Shown piece by piece: positions 16,336 through 24,856 of a DNA stretch of 64,000 bases (the stretch's first letter is position 1; every line of letters starts with the position of its first letter). The translations under genes were made by a program, and so were the position numbers. The stretch covers positions 310,001-374,000 of the forward strand of contig NZ_FWZU01000004.1 in the NCBI RefSeq assembly GCF_900177375.1. The letters run 5' to 3'. Under the pieces are notes generated by a model that was not told the DNA's origin, did no database searches, and saw only the letters and a list, made by a program, of their open reading frames with translations. Source of the stretch: Desulfovibrio gilichinskyi (GTDB lineage Bacteria > Desulfobacterota > Desulfovibrionia > Desulfovibrionales > Desulfovibrionaceae).

Positions 16336-17533
16336 AAAACACTGGACATCCCTGGGTATTGGGATGGTCTGGCTGTTCATCCTATTGTGGCCTTTGCTTG
16401 GCGTAAAGCCTGAAGGGCTTGAGGTTGCCAGTACTTTTAATGTCTGGTGGAGAATTGCCGTCGGTTGTTCATTTATTTTGTTTTTGTACCAGTTAAATAA
16501 GATCGGAACATTTAATTTTATATCAAGACCTGCGTCAGCAGTCGCAGGTAATATTAAAAAAGCTTCTTCCACTGTACCTGTTGCGATCTGGTTTGTGGTA
16601 GGTCTTGCCTGCGCCGGTTTAATTCCTCAGTTTGCAGGGCGTTATGCTCAAGATGTCGCGATAAACTGTATGATCTACGTTTGTCTCGGACTTGGGCTCA
16701 ATGTAGTTGTCGGCTTAGCTGGTATGCTTGATCTAGGATATATCGCATTTTATGGTATTGGTGCATACACATATGCTCTTCTTTCAGTTCAGTTCCAACT
16801 TTCATTTTGGATTTGTTTGCCTATTAGTGCAGCAGCAGCCGGTTTTGGAGCATGGCTTATCGGTTACTGTTCCATGAGAATGAGAGGTGATTATTTAGCT
16901 ATTGTCACGCTTGGGTTTGCTGAAATTGTTCGAATGGTACTTAATAACTGGATGAGTTTGACCAATGGCCCTAACGGCGTAACCGGTATTAAGGCTCCCG
17001 GAGTTTACTGGTTCGACTTTACCAATGGTATGACTTTAGAGCATATTTGGCTCAAAAAGCTTTCACTTATCTATTATGTTGTTCTTCTTCTTGTGGCCTT
17101 CACTATTATTGCTGTTTACCGTTTACAGCATTCACGTACGGGTAGAGCATGGGAAGCAATTCGCGAAGATGAGACTGCTGCTGAGGTTATGGGTGTCCCA
17201 ACTTTTTATATGAAGCTTCTGGCATATTGTACCGGAGCATGTTTCGGCGGAATGGCCGGAGCATTTTATGCTGCCAGAATGAGATTTGTCAGCCCTGAGT
17301 CCTTCACCTTCCTTGAATCAGCTATGGTTTTGTCAATGGTTGTTTTAGGCGGTATGGGGTCAATTCCGGGCGTTATTCTGGGGGCACTTGCTCTTATCGC
17401 ACTTCCTGAAATATTCAGAGACTTTGAATTATATCGCATGCTGGTTTTCGGGGGAGTAATGACTCTTATGATGCTCTTCAGACCTCAGGGTATTTTACCT
17501 GCCAAACGTACAATGAGAGCCGGAAAGGATTAA
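16316..17533 (+). CDS. livM: Branched-chain amino acid type ABC transporter, permease LivM
   Basis: A 405-residue permease partner of LivH with many transmembrane segments. The family motifs GLGLNVVVGLAGMLDLGYIA and VLGGMGSIPGVILGA are present. The N-terminus has extra hydrophobic segments before the core, common in LivM. The start is chosen as TTG at 16316 because GGGAGA lies five bases upstream; an in-frame TTG at 16271 would overlap livH by 65 bases and lacks an RBS. It ends 3 bases before livF. Confidence 0.92.
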   Translation: MTIPEFKKHWTSLGIGMVWLFILLWPLLGVKPEGLEVASTFNVWWRIAVGCSFILFLYQLNKIGTFNFISRPASAVAGNIKKASSTVPVAIWFVVGLACAGLIPQFAGRYAQDVAINCMIYVCLGLGLNVVVGLAGMLDLGYIAFYGIGAYTYALLSVQFQLSFWICLPISAAAAGFGAWLIGYCSMRMRGDYLAIVTLGFAEIVRMVLNNWMSLTNGPNGVTGIKAPGVYWFDFTNGMTLEHIWLKKLSLIYYVVLLLVAFTIIAVYRLQHSRTGRAWEAIREDETAAEVMGVPTFYMKLLAYCTGACFGGMAGAFYAARMRFVSPESFTFLESAMVLSMVVLGGMGSIPGVILGALALIALPEIFRDFELYRMLVFGGVMTLMMLFRPQGILPAKRTMRAGKD

Positions 17534-17536
17534 TTC

Positions 17537-18250
17537 ATGACTGAACCAATATTAGAATTACGGGATATTAAGTCCGGCTATGGGAGCATTCAGGCTCTCA
17601 AAGGGATAAATATTAAAGTCTATGAAGGTGAAATAGTTTCCATTATCGGTGCAAACGGCGCCGGTAAAAGTTCAACTCTTATGACTATATGCAATATTGT
17701 TCACGCCACCAGCGGTGATATCTTTTACAAAGGTGAAAGAATAAATCAGATCGCATCTGACAAACTGCCTGCAATGGGGCTTTGTCAGGTTCCTGAAGGG
17801 CGCAGAATTTTTCCGCGCTTAACAATTGAAGAGAATCTAGATATGGGAGCTTTTTTCAGAAATGATAAGGAAATTGAAGATGACAAAGAAAGGGTCTTCG
17901 GTATGTTTCCTATCCTCCGTGAAAGATGCAAACAGGCCGGTGGTACTCTGTCCGGCGGTGAACAGCAGATGCTCGCCATCGGCAGGGCGTTAATGAGCAG
18001 GCCGAAAGTTCTTCTGCTTGATGAGCCTTCCTTGGGGCTTGCTCCGCTGATTGTTAAGCAGATTTTTGATATCATTAAAGAAATCAACAAGCTGGGAACA
18101 ACTATTATTCTGGTTGAACAGAATGCTAAAGTTGCGCTTAGTATGGCGCATAGAGGATATGTTCTTGAAACAGGTAATGTTGTCATGGAAGATGAAGCTC
18201 AAAAACTATTAAATAATCCTGATATTCAGAAAGCATATCTTGGAGAATAA
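17537..18250 (+). CDS. livF: Branched-chain amino acid type ABC transporter, ATPase LivF
   Basis: A 237-residue second ATPase of the importer. Walker A is GANGAGKS (38-45), the signature is LSGGEQQMLAIGRALM, and Walker B is VLLLDEPSLGLAP. The ending NNPDIQKAYLGE is the usual LivF C-terminus. Only three bases separate it from livM, and a terminator follows. Confidence 0.95.
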   Translation: MTEPILELRDIKSGYGSIQALKGINIKVYEGEIVSIIGANGAGKSSTLMTICNIVHATSGDIFYKGERINQIASDKLPAMGLCQVPEGRRIFPRLTIEENLDMGAFFRNDKEIEDDKERVFGMFPILRERCKQAGGTLSGGEQQMLAIGRALMSRPKVLLLDEPSLGLAPLIVKQIFDIIKEINKLGTTIILVEQNAKVALSMAHRGYVLETGNVVMEDEAQKLLNNPDIQKAYLGE

Positions 18251-18287
18251 TTTTTGATTTCTTTGAAAATATTTGTGTTGAATTTTT

Positions 18288-18323
18288 AAAGTCTCTTAAT
18301 CCGTTAAGGTTTGAGAGACTTTT
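18288..18323 (+). terminator. Terminator of the liv operon
   Basis: AAAGTCTCT (18288-18296) pairs with AGAGACTTT (18314-18322), with an inner TTAA/TTAA pairing and loop TCCG, about 40 bases after livF. The T-run is short, so strength is moderate. Confidence 0.65.
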
Positions 18324-18418
18324 CCATAACTATAAAAGAAACTTTGCAAGATCTGATTTTGGTGGTGTTGAGCAGGCATATAACTGCTTATTATCTTGGG
18401 TACACGTTTGTTCAAAAC

Positions 18419-18448
18419 TTGACGGAACAGGAAAGACTTGCATAACAT
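18419..18448 (+). promoter_or_regulatory. Possible ferredoxin promoter
   Basis: TTGACG (18419-18424) and TAACAT (18443-18448) are 18 bases apart, about 70 bases before the ferredoxin start. It is a moderate sigma-70-type match only. Confidence 0.35.
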
Positions 18449-18516
18449 AAGATGTTCATGTTTAATTTGTCTCTTATGTCCGTACTATACTTCTTCCAAA
18501 TATCTGGAGGGTTACA

Positions 18517-18708
18517 ATGGCTAGGAAAGTAGTGATTGATCACGATGAATGCATCGGTTGCGAAACTTGTGTTGAACTTTGTCCTGAAGTTTTTGCACTT
18601 GACTCAGATGGTGAAAAAGCTGAAGTAATTAAGGAAGATGCAGTTGATTTAGATTGTGTTCAAGAATCTATAGATTCTTGTCCTGTAGAGTGTATCTCTA
18701 TAGAGTAG
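18517..18708 (+). CDS. Ferredoxin, Desulfovibrio single-cluster type
   Basis: A 63-residue cytoplasmic electron carrier. Cys12, Cys15, Cys18 and Cys55 (CIGCETC ... SCPVEC) are the likely ligands of one [3Fe-4S]/[4Fe-4S] cluster. Cys22 and Cys47 fall where the cysteines that form a disulfide or a second-site ligand lie in D. gigas ferredoxin. A further Cys59 is present. The protein is very acidic, as expected. It stands alone between a terminator and a rho-independent hairpin, with GGAGGG before the ATG. Partners may be pyruvate:ferredoxin oxidoreductase, hydrogenase or others, none of which are in the window. Confidence 0.93.
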   Translation: MARKVVIDHDECIGCETCVELCPEVFALDSDGEKAEVIKEDAVDLDCVQESIDSCPVECISIE

Positions 18709-18736
18709 AAGGTCAGTTCTCACATGTCGAACAGAA

Positions 18737-18764
18737 AAGGCGTCTTAGTTAGATGCCTTTTTTT
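18737..18764 (+). terminator. Terminator after ferredoxin, shared with larE end
   Basis: AAGGCGTCT pairs with AGATGCCTT (one G-U pair) around loop TAGTT and is followed by seven T residues. larE ends in the same place on the other strand, so it may serve both convergent genes. Confidence 0.8.
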
Positions 18765-19518
18765 ATGTTTTTTTTAAAAACTTAATATCCATTTGGAATA
18801 ATGTCGGAAGATTTTTAACTATCTGAATTTTTATGCCGTCTTCATCAAGGGCAGAGCCTGCTCCATATTCAATTTTAAATTGATTCTCATCAATTCGCGC
18901 CCTGCACCATTTTGCCCCAGCCTCAAACATGCAGTCTTCAGTAAGCTCCACAATAGTAAGATTTTGCTGTGTTAAAGCCGTTCCTGTTTTGATTCTAGTC
19001 GCCAGACAACTGTTAGAAGGGCGGGGCATGGAATAAAGTTGCAGGAATTTTGCGGCTTCAATAATCTTCTTTTTATCGAATCCTGCGAGAGCTAAAGGTG
19101 AAATGACCCCGGCTTCACGAATTGCTCTTAGCCCAGGGCGATCATCCGTATCGTCTATATGGCTGCCGTCAAAAAGCGGCTGTTGATCAATGGTATTGAT
19201 AATTGTTTTTTTGCAATGGTAACAGCGTAGATCTGTATTTGCACTTATCAACTCATCTTTGAGAACCGATATTTTGATAACTTGATGGTTGATACCTATC
19301 GATTTTGCGGATTCTCTGGCGAATAGAATATCACGGCTTGCTGTGAGTTCAGATTCTATTGTAACCGCTGTAGCTTTAGTACCTAATACATCAACTGCCG
19401 CTTTAGCCACCAATGAGCTGTCAATTCCACCTGAAAACGCAATAAAAGCTTTATCGAATCTGCTGATGATATCAAGTATGGATTTGTATTGAGTTTGAAT
19501 TGTATGTGAATTCGTCAT
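18763..19518 (-). CDS. larE: LarE-type ATP-dependent sulfur transferase
   Basis: A ~251-residue PP-loop ATPase of the LarE family, which donates sulfur (sacrificially from its own cysteine, or from a cluster in three-cysteine members) to the pyridinium nickel-pincer cofactor of lactate racemase and related enzymes. The ATP motif FSGGIDSSLVA, the family segment DDTDDRPGLRA and NSCLATR with the conserved cysteine are visible. A CYHCKK pair near the middle is typical. A longer frame opens at 19578, but MTNSHTIQTQ fits the family better; no RBS is obvious for either. No larA, larB or larC is nearby. Confidence 0.82.
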   Translation of the reverse strand: MTNSHTIQTQYKSILDIISRFDKAFIAFSGGIDSSLVAKAAVDVLGTKATAVTIESELTASRDILFARESAKSIGINHQVIKISVLKDELISANTDLRCYHCKKTIINTIDQQPLFDGSHIDDTDDRPGLRAIREAGVISPLALAGFDKKKIIEAAKFLQLYSMPRPSNSCLATRIKTGTALTQQNLTIVELTEDCMFEAGAKWCRARIDENQFKIEYGAGSALDEDGIKIQIVKNLPTLFQMDIKFLKKT

Positions 19519-19682
19519 AGGCACATATTTTGTTAAGATACGGTTAAGACAGATTAAATTTATTGATAGCGTGATCAATAAAGCCCTTGGTATGTAATGG
19601 TTGCCAATAATGTAATAAGTGATTAATTATTAGCAACACGTGTTTGTTAAATGGTTCACGCAAATAGAAAGGTAAATAAAAT

Positions 19683-20900
19683 ATGATCATTAATATCACC
19701 CCGATGCACTTTCGGGCCTTATCAAGAACTGTTGGAATTTTCGCAGTTCTCATAGTTTTTATGATTACTTCAGTGGTGAGCAATGGGTATTGCTCTACAT
19801 TTTCATCTAATGAAAAAGAAAAAAAAGAAGTCAAACTCCCCGATCCTGTCTCTAACGGTATTGACTATCTCCTGTCTACTTTATCATCAAAAACAAAAGA
19901 TTTTGATGTCAATCAGGTAAAGGACTTGATCCGTTACGTTGATGAATTTCCGCCTACCAATAAAATAATCGAACTGCCCAAATATGATTCAGCCAATGGT
20001 GCAGGAATGCGCATAGAAGTGAAGGCTCCTTTAAAGAGGATTCTTGAATATACGTATAATCCTGAAATTCCGAACTATGCAATTTACCCTTCAGTTATCC
20101 GTCTAAGCGGATGGTATCCTGAGAGTGAATTTTTTGCAGATAAGGTTCAGCCATGGAAACATCTTAATGACTGCGATAGCCCGAAACTCTGGCGTGGGAA
20201 AGAGTTTGAGGTTAACACTCCTGACTCATTCGGCGGTGCTTATTATAGGTACGACCTGAATCGTCTATTAGTTATTATGAAGTATGAAGGAAGGGATGTT
20301 TTCTTTTCGATTTCCAGACAGGCGGACAAGTCCAGCGTCGGTATGAAGGGACTTGTCATGGATGATAACCAATGGAATTATTTTTATACTGGAATTCCGG
20401 GTTTGACTGCTGGAGGAATGGGTTGGATGGATACATTTATGTACGATTCCATTTCTGTTTCCGTCTACATACAAGATAAAAATAACCCTGAGTATACTGT
20501 TAACTGTCTCTTCAAATGGCTCCGTGCCGGGTGGGCCGGACTTAATGTTGTCCGTCCTAAACATATCTTTGAAGGCAGCCAGCGGTTTGCCAAGGCCTTT
20601 GTAGCTTTGATGGAATCAAAAGATCTTCCTGAATCGAAGGTACTTGCTGAAAAAGTTAAGGGTATAGAATCCATGACTGATCAAAAAATAGATAAGTACA
20701 TTTCAGAATACTCAAAAAATATAGAAGCTCTTGCCTGTAAGAACCCGGTGATAGTCGATAAATTCCCGGAAGTTTACGCAGACGGTAAGTATGCGAATGG
20801 TTTTACAAGGGAAGAGCGTATAGGTATCCTTGTTAAGGAGTATATTAAGCGTGCTATGGGCAAACAATGTCTGATTTATGACAAGGTTGTCCAAAATTAA
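19683..20900 (+). CDS. Secreted protein of unknown function
   Basis: A 405-residue protein with an N-terminal hydrophobic signal (residues ~12-38, FAVLIVFMITSVVSNGYCS). The Cys near its end might make it a lipoprotein or simply a signal peptidase I substrate. The mature part has no recognised domain. It is rich in Trp, Tyr and Asp (SGWYPESEF, GGAYYRYDLNRLL, GIPGLTAGGMGWMD) and looks like a globular periplasmic or surface domain with a helical C-terminus. The Cys-rich micro-protein gene starts 28 bases downstream. It is probably restricted to this bacterial group. Confidence 0.7.
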   Translation: MIINITPMHFRALSRTVGIFAVLIVFMITSVVSNGYCSTFSSNEKEKKEVKLPDPVSNGIDYLLSTLSSKTKDFDVNQVKDLIRYVDEFPPTNKIIELPKYDSANGAGMRIEVKAPLKRILEYTYNPEIPNYAIYPSVIRLSGWYPESEFFADKVQPWKHLNDCDSPKLWRGKEFEVNTPDSFGGAYYRYDLNRLLVIMKYEGRDVFFSISRQADKSSVGMKGLVMDDNQWNYFYTGIPGLTAGGMGWMDTFMYDSISVSVYIQDKNNPEYTVNCLFKWLRAGWAGLNVVRPKHIFEGSQRFAKAFVALMESKDLPESKVLAEKVKGIESMTDQKIDKYISEYSKNIEALACKNPVIVDKFPEVYADGKYANGFTREERIGILVKEYIKRAMGKQCLIYDKVVQN

Positions 20901-20928
20901 CCAAGACTCTTTTTAAAGAGGTAGTTTT

Positions 20929-21093
20929 ATGATTTGCTCAGAAAGTGAAGCTAAGTTCAAATATTGTCCGTACCTTATGACAAGTGATGATAAAATGAAG
21001 TTTTGTCAGGGAACGATGTGTATGATGTGGCGTTTTTGTGATAGTGATAAAGGATATTGCGGCCTTGCGGGTAAACCGGAAACAAGTAAATAG
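20929..21093 (+). CDS. Cys-rich 54-residue micro-protein
   Basis: A short gene with a good RBS (AAAGAGG, five bases upstream). The protein begins MICSESEAKFKYCPY and has six cysteines (3, 13, 26, 31, 37, 44), including CQGTMCMMWRFC and GYCGLAGKP. The ordered pattern CP-x12-CxGxxCxxWR-x2-C...GYCGLAGKP resembles a small metal- or cluster-binding domain found in phage and accessory proteins, but I cannot name it. It has no signal peptide. It lies between the secreted protein and fliJ and may be co-transcribed with either. Confidence 0.6.
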   Translation: MICSESEAKFKYCPYLMTSDDKMKFCQGTMCMMWRFCDSDKGYCGLAGKPETSK

Positions 21094-21120
21094 TCTGACT
21101 GTTTAGGATAATATTCTATA

Positions 21121-21558
21121 ATGCCCAAGCCTTATGCTTTTAAGCTTGAAAAAATTCTCGATTTTAGAAAGCAAGTTGAAGAGCAGGCTCGTTTAGCTTT
21201 GGCCGAAGCGAACAGGCTGCATGCTGATCAAAAAAAAATCGTCGACGGAATTGAACTGAAAAAAAACAATCATCAGAAAAAAGAATATGAAAAGCTGTCC
21301 GTAGATGATTTGTGGCTGTGGCGGCAGTACGATGAGGCTTTAACCAAAGACCTTCATGCAGCTCAAAACCGTCTCACGCAATTGGCCCTCAATTTGCAAA
21401 GATGCCGTACAGACGCTGTTCAAAAGTCAAAAGACCGTAAGTTGCTGGAAAAACTAAAAGAGAATCAGGCGAAAAAATACTATGAAGAAGAAAATCTTAA
21501 AGAACAGAAAGAGTATGACGAAATGGCAACGCTTCGGTTCAAGCCTAAAACTTTCTAA
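21121..21558 (+). CDS. fliJ: Flagellar export protein FliJ
   Basis: A 145-residue, almost entirely coiled-coil protein beginning MPKPYAFKLEKILDFRKQVEEQ, the usual FliJ start, and matching the family length. FliJ binds the export ATPase FliI and the gate protein FlhA and acts as a chaperone-escort in the flagellar type III system. The neighbouring motE gene overlaps its 3' end, which fits a flagellar pair, although no fliI is in the window. Confidence 0.8.
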   Translation: MPKPYAFKLEKILDFRKQVEEQARLALAEANRLHADQKKIVDGIELKKNNHQKKEYEKLSVDDLWLWRQYDEALTKDLHAAQNRLTQLALNLQRCRTDAVQKSKDRKLLEKLKENQAKKYYEEENLKEQKEYDEMATLRFKPKTF

Positions 21559-22159
21559 AATTCTTATCTGTTTGATTTTTCTTGCATTTTTTAAACTTTC
21601 TCTCATAGGTGCTTTAGGTTTAAATTTATTTGCTCCGGCGCATAATGCGGTAAAAGCTGTGGTTGAAAGCAATGTTGTCCGAAATGTGGTTTCCGCTCCC
21701 GATGCAGTTGCTGCTGAATCGGCTAAAAACCCTGCCGGGGGATCAGCCGTAAATGGAACAGACAAACGCCCTGAAAAAATGGCGGAAGCAGACTGGAAGG
21801 CCCTCAAGGCGAAAGAAGATGAATTGGCTCGCAAGGAAAGATCGCTCCGCACACTTGAGAAAAATTTAGATAAAAAGCTTGCTGACCTTAATGATCTTGA
21901 AGCCCGCTTGAAAAAAATGATCGCTGATGCCGATGTTCTAAAAGATGAGAAAATCAAACATCTGGTAGGCGTGTATACTGCGATGAAGCCTAAAAGCGCA
22001 GCACTTGTTATCGAATCTCTGGATAAGGATTTAGCTGTCAAAATTTTGTCCGGCATGCGTGGACGTAATGCTGGTGAAATCCTGGGATTTGTTGATCCGA
22101 AGAAAGCTGCAAATCTTTCTGAAGCGTTGACCAGATTACAGGTCCCTCTTGAGCAGTAG
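21515..22159 (+). CDS. motE: MotE-like flagellar motor chaperone
   Basis: A ~214-residue protein with one N-terminal membrane segment (LSKILICLIFLAFFKLSLIG), a periplasmic linker, a coiled coil (~residues 95-145) and a C-terminal MgtE-N-like domain (VGVYTAMKPKSAALVIESLD). This matches MotE, a periplasmic chaperone for motor proteins. The start is uncertain: 21482 is also in frame and neither has a strong RBS. Both overlap fliJ, which suggests coupled translation. Confidence 0.75.
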   Translation: MTKWQRFGSSLKLSKILICLIFLAFFKLSLIGALGLNLFAPAHNAVKAVVESNVVRNVVSAPDAVAAESAKNPAGGSAVNGTDKRPEKMAEADWKALKAKEDELARKERSLRTLEKNLDKKLADLNDLEARLKKMIADADVLKDEKIKHLVGVYTAMKPKSAALVIESLDKDLAVKILSGMRGRNAGEILGFVDPKKAANLSEALTRLQVPLEQ

Positions 22160-22192
22160 CACTCTGAAGTTTAAGAAATAGTTTTCAAAAAT

Positions 22193-22220
22193 TGCTCCAG
22201 TCGGTTTATCGGCTGGAGCA
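22193..22220 (+). terminator. Weak terminator after fliJ-motE
   Basis: TGCTCCAG (22193-22200) pairs with CTGGAGCA (22213-22220), extended by three inner pairs, then TTAATATTTG follows. The T-run is interrupted. Confidence 0.5.
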
Positions 22221-22308
22221 TTAATATTTGTATGGTCCAGTATTAAGCCCTGTAAAATAAAACCGGAGTTCGCAAGTTTGCAGCTTAGCTTTTGCGAAAA
22301 TATTTAAA

Positions 22309-23112
22309 TTGAAAAGAGTCAAAATAACAATTGCTTATGATGGAACTAAGTTCTGCGGCTGGCAGATTCAGCCAGGAGTACGGACAGTTCAAAACGAGCT
22401 TGAGAAAGCCATCTCGCGCATAACAGGGGAGTCGTTGCGGGTGTACGGTTCAGGTCGTACCGACAGCGGTGTGCATGCGCTTGGACAGGTGGTTCATTTT
22501 ACCGTTCCTGACAGCAAATCTAAAGTTCCGTGGCAGCGGGCTTTGAATTCCATTATGCCGGATGATGTGACCGTGCTGGACGTACAGTATGTGGATGAGT
22601 CTTTTCACGCTCAGTTCAGTTCAGTTCGCAAAACATATATTTATACTCTCTGGCTGGAGAACAGCTTTTTGCTACCATGTCGCCGTAATTATGTGTGGGC
22701 GTGCGGACCGCTTGATCTTGATGCGCTTGATAAAGGTACGAAGCATTTTCTGGGTGAACACGATTTTGCGTCTTTTCAAAATGTCGGAACTCCGGTCAAG
22801 AATACGATCAGAACTATTTTCAGCTTTTTACGTCTTCCCGGTGAAAACGAGTATGAAATAAGGCTTGAAGTCTGCGGGTCTGGTTTCTTGAAGCAGATGG
22901 TGCGTAATATGGTCGGCTGCCTTGTTGAGGTCGGTAGGGGTAAAGCAAATCCCGATTCAGTCCGATCAGTGTTAGAGGCGAAAGATCGAACTTTAGCACC
23001 GGCCACAGCTCCCGCGCAGGGGCTGTGTCTTGCTCACGTGTATTACGGGGAGCCTGAGCGTGGCGGATTTGAATCTGTACGAAATAAATCTCATATTAAC
23101 GGGAACGAATGA
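22309..23112 (+). CDS. truA: tRNA pseudouridine(38-40) synthase TruA
   Basis: A 267-residue enzyme that isomerises uridines 38-40 of tRNA anticodon arms. The catalytic aspartate lies in GSGRTDSGVHALGQVVHF. ITIAYDGTKFCGWQIQ and MVRNMVG are also family hallmarks. The start appears to be TTG at 22309 (no in-frame ATG upstream and the protein begins KRVKITIAYDG), with no clear RBS. Its 3' end overlaps the next gene by about 50 bases. Confidence 0.92.
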   Translation: MKRVKITIAYDGTKFCGWQIQPGVRTVQNELEKAISRITGESLRVYGSGRTDSGVHALGQVVHFTVPDSKSKVPWQRALNSIMPDDVTVLDVQYVDESFHAQFSSVRKTYIYTLWLENSFLLPCRRNYVWACGPLDLDALDKGTKHFLGEHDFASFQNVGTPVKNTIRTIFSFLRLPGENEYEIRLEVCGSGFLKQMVRNMVGCLVEVGRGKANPDSVRSVLEAKDRTLAPATAPAQGLCLAHVYYGEPERGGFESVRNKSHINGNE

Positions 23113-24856
23113 AACCGTTGAATCCCCGCAAAGAACTGTAATAAATTCTTTTTGGGGCGACAGGTTTTCTCGCGCTGCTCTGAAAAATAAGTATGAATTG
23201 ACCGGTACATCCACAGTCATGGATGTGCAAAGCCGCATACTGAGCCTAAGTGATGCTCTTGGTAAGTTCCGCTGGTCTAAAGACGGTTTCGGGTTAAGCG
23301 AAGCCCGTCTGGTTATTAACGATCCTTTCCTTGATAATAAAGTTTCAGCTTCTGAAACTCCCAAAAACACCGTAGCGCGTTATTATCGCGCATATTCGCG
23401 TGGCTTTACAGGAAGTTCTCCTACTATCCTTGATCCGGGCGAATATAAGTTTAACATGTCTTACGGTTCTGCGACTAAAGAGCTGAGCGTGACTGTTGAG
23501 AGCGGTATGGATAATGATGCTGTTCTTGATAAAGTGCGTGATGCTGTAAATGGAAGTACGCTTCCAGTTCAGGCTAGAAAGTTTATCCAAAATGTTCCCG
23601 GTTCAAATCTTGACGACCTTCTCGGCATCGGTTCCTCTTTAGCGTTCTCAGTAAATACAGCTTACAGCAATAATAACTCCGATATAGTAGGCGGTTATGA
23701 CGGCGAGACAAATAGTGAAGTTAATAGCCAATTGAAATTCAGTGATACAAGCGGACACCTGATTTCTCATCTTAAACTTGAAGACACGTTTTTGCCTGTT
23801 GGATCGGCGCAAGAGAGAAGCTACAGCTTGTCAGGTACAAGGCCAGGTTCTGTCTCAGAATATTTAACCAAAGGGTTTGACGTTAATGCAGTCTCAACTC
23901 TTTCCAGCGGATCTCATTCCATCGGCTATTCGATTGGAGAAGAAACCGGAACAATCGATTTTAATGTTGATGAAGGTGCTACGTGGCAGACTGTTCTGAA
24001 TTCAATTAAAAACGCAGCCGCAGGTACTTCTGAAAAATTTACTTCAGATGTTGTCGATGCAAAACTTCCATCTCCGGTTTACACAGGCAATGAGTATTAT
24101 CTGATTGATGGAAAAGCTGTAACAATTACTGCTGTTTCCCCAAAGCTTGGCGAAAGACTTGTTCTTGAGCCTGAAGCAGGACTTGAAGTTTTGGGACTAA
24201 GTGTTACCGCGCAACCCGGTACAGATGCTGAAATGGTGATTAACGGAGTGACAGAAAGTCGCGCCCCCGGTGAATTTGCTCTGGATCATGGCCGAGTAAT
24301 TGTAGACCTTGATGAGCCGTTCGGCGACACTTTGCCCTTGCGTGTGGTTAATGCTGTTTCTCAGATAGAAGAAAATATCGGCTTGTTTACTGATGCCTAT
24401 AATGATCTGCGTAAAACTCTATTGCCGTCTGAGGATCTTTTCAGAGATGGTTTTGCAGATATGTGGCGTGAGCCGATTGATAATAACAGAATAAATTATG
24501 AATGGATGGGGCTTAGGGAAGCTGAGAAGGATAATTTACTCTGGTTCGATTCAGATGTGTTTTACTCTGCAATAGGTTCAGAACCGGAAAGAGTCAGAGA
24601 CCTCTTGGAAGGTGGTGAAAATGGATTGGTTCCTCTTTGGAAAGAGGTTAATGCAACTGTATTAAAGAACAAGGTCAGTTCATATTTGATACCGAAAACC
24701 TCTCTGCCCGGGCCGTGGCTTCCTGAGCCTTCCCCCCGTACTGAACTGGAATTAGAGATTAAAAGAGAGCTTGTTGATACATTTGATACGGCGTTGAAAT
24801 TTAACTTTGATGACAACCTCGAAAGTACAGGAAGATTGATTTCCCGAAAAGGCTGA
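23060..24856 (+). CDS. Flagellar filament/hook-associated-like protein
   Basis: A ~598-residue protein rich in Ser, Thr, Asn, Gly and beta structure and without cysteine. Its C-terminal third (around VVNAVSQIEENIGLFTDAYNDL) and the preceding TDAEMVINGVTESR and LDHGRVIVDL segments recall FliD-type hook-associated or cap proteins. It lacks the typical N-terminal FliD start, so it may be a flagellin-related or accessory appendage protein. The start is taken as GTG at 23060 with GGGGAG eight bases upstream, inside truA; a TTG at 23030 is in frame. FliJ and MotE are nearby. It ends convergently with the FapA gene. Confidence 0.5.
   Translation: MADLNLYEINLILTGTNETVESPQRTVINSFWGDRFSRAALKNKYELTGTSTVMDVQSRILSLSDALGKFRWSKDGFGLSEARLVINDPFLDNKVSASETPKNTVARYYRAYSRGFTGSSPTILDPGEYKFNMSYGSATKELSVTVESGMDNDAVLDKVRDAVNGSTLPVQARKFIQNVPGSNLDDLLGIGSSLAFSVNTAYSNNNSDIVGGYDGETNSEVNSQLKFSDTSGHLISHLKLEDTFLPVGSAQERSYSLSGTRPGSVSEYLTKGFDVNAVSTLSSGSHSIGYSIGEETGTIDFNVDEGATWQTVLNSIKNAAAGTSEKFTSDVVDAKLPSPVYTGNEYYLIDGKAVTITAVSPKLGERLVLEPEAGLEVLGLSVTAQPGTDAEMVINGVTESRAPGEFALDHGRVIVDLDEPFGDTLPLRVVNAVSQIEENIGLFTDAYNDLRKTLLPSEDLFRDGFADMWREPIDNNRINYEWMGLREAEKDNLLWFDSDVFYSAIGSEPERVRDLLEGGENGLVPLWKEVNATVLKNKVSSYLIPKTSLPGPWLPEPSPRTELELEIKRELVDTFDTALKFNFDDNLESTGRLISRKG

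Noticed and set aside
22205-22212. TTATCGGC, reverse complement of a sigma-28 -10 (GCCGATAA)
   Set aside because: It lies inside the hairpin after motE and lacks a correctly spaced -35 on the minus strand.
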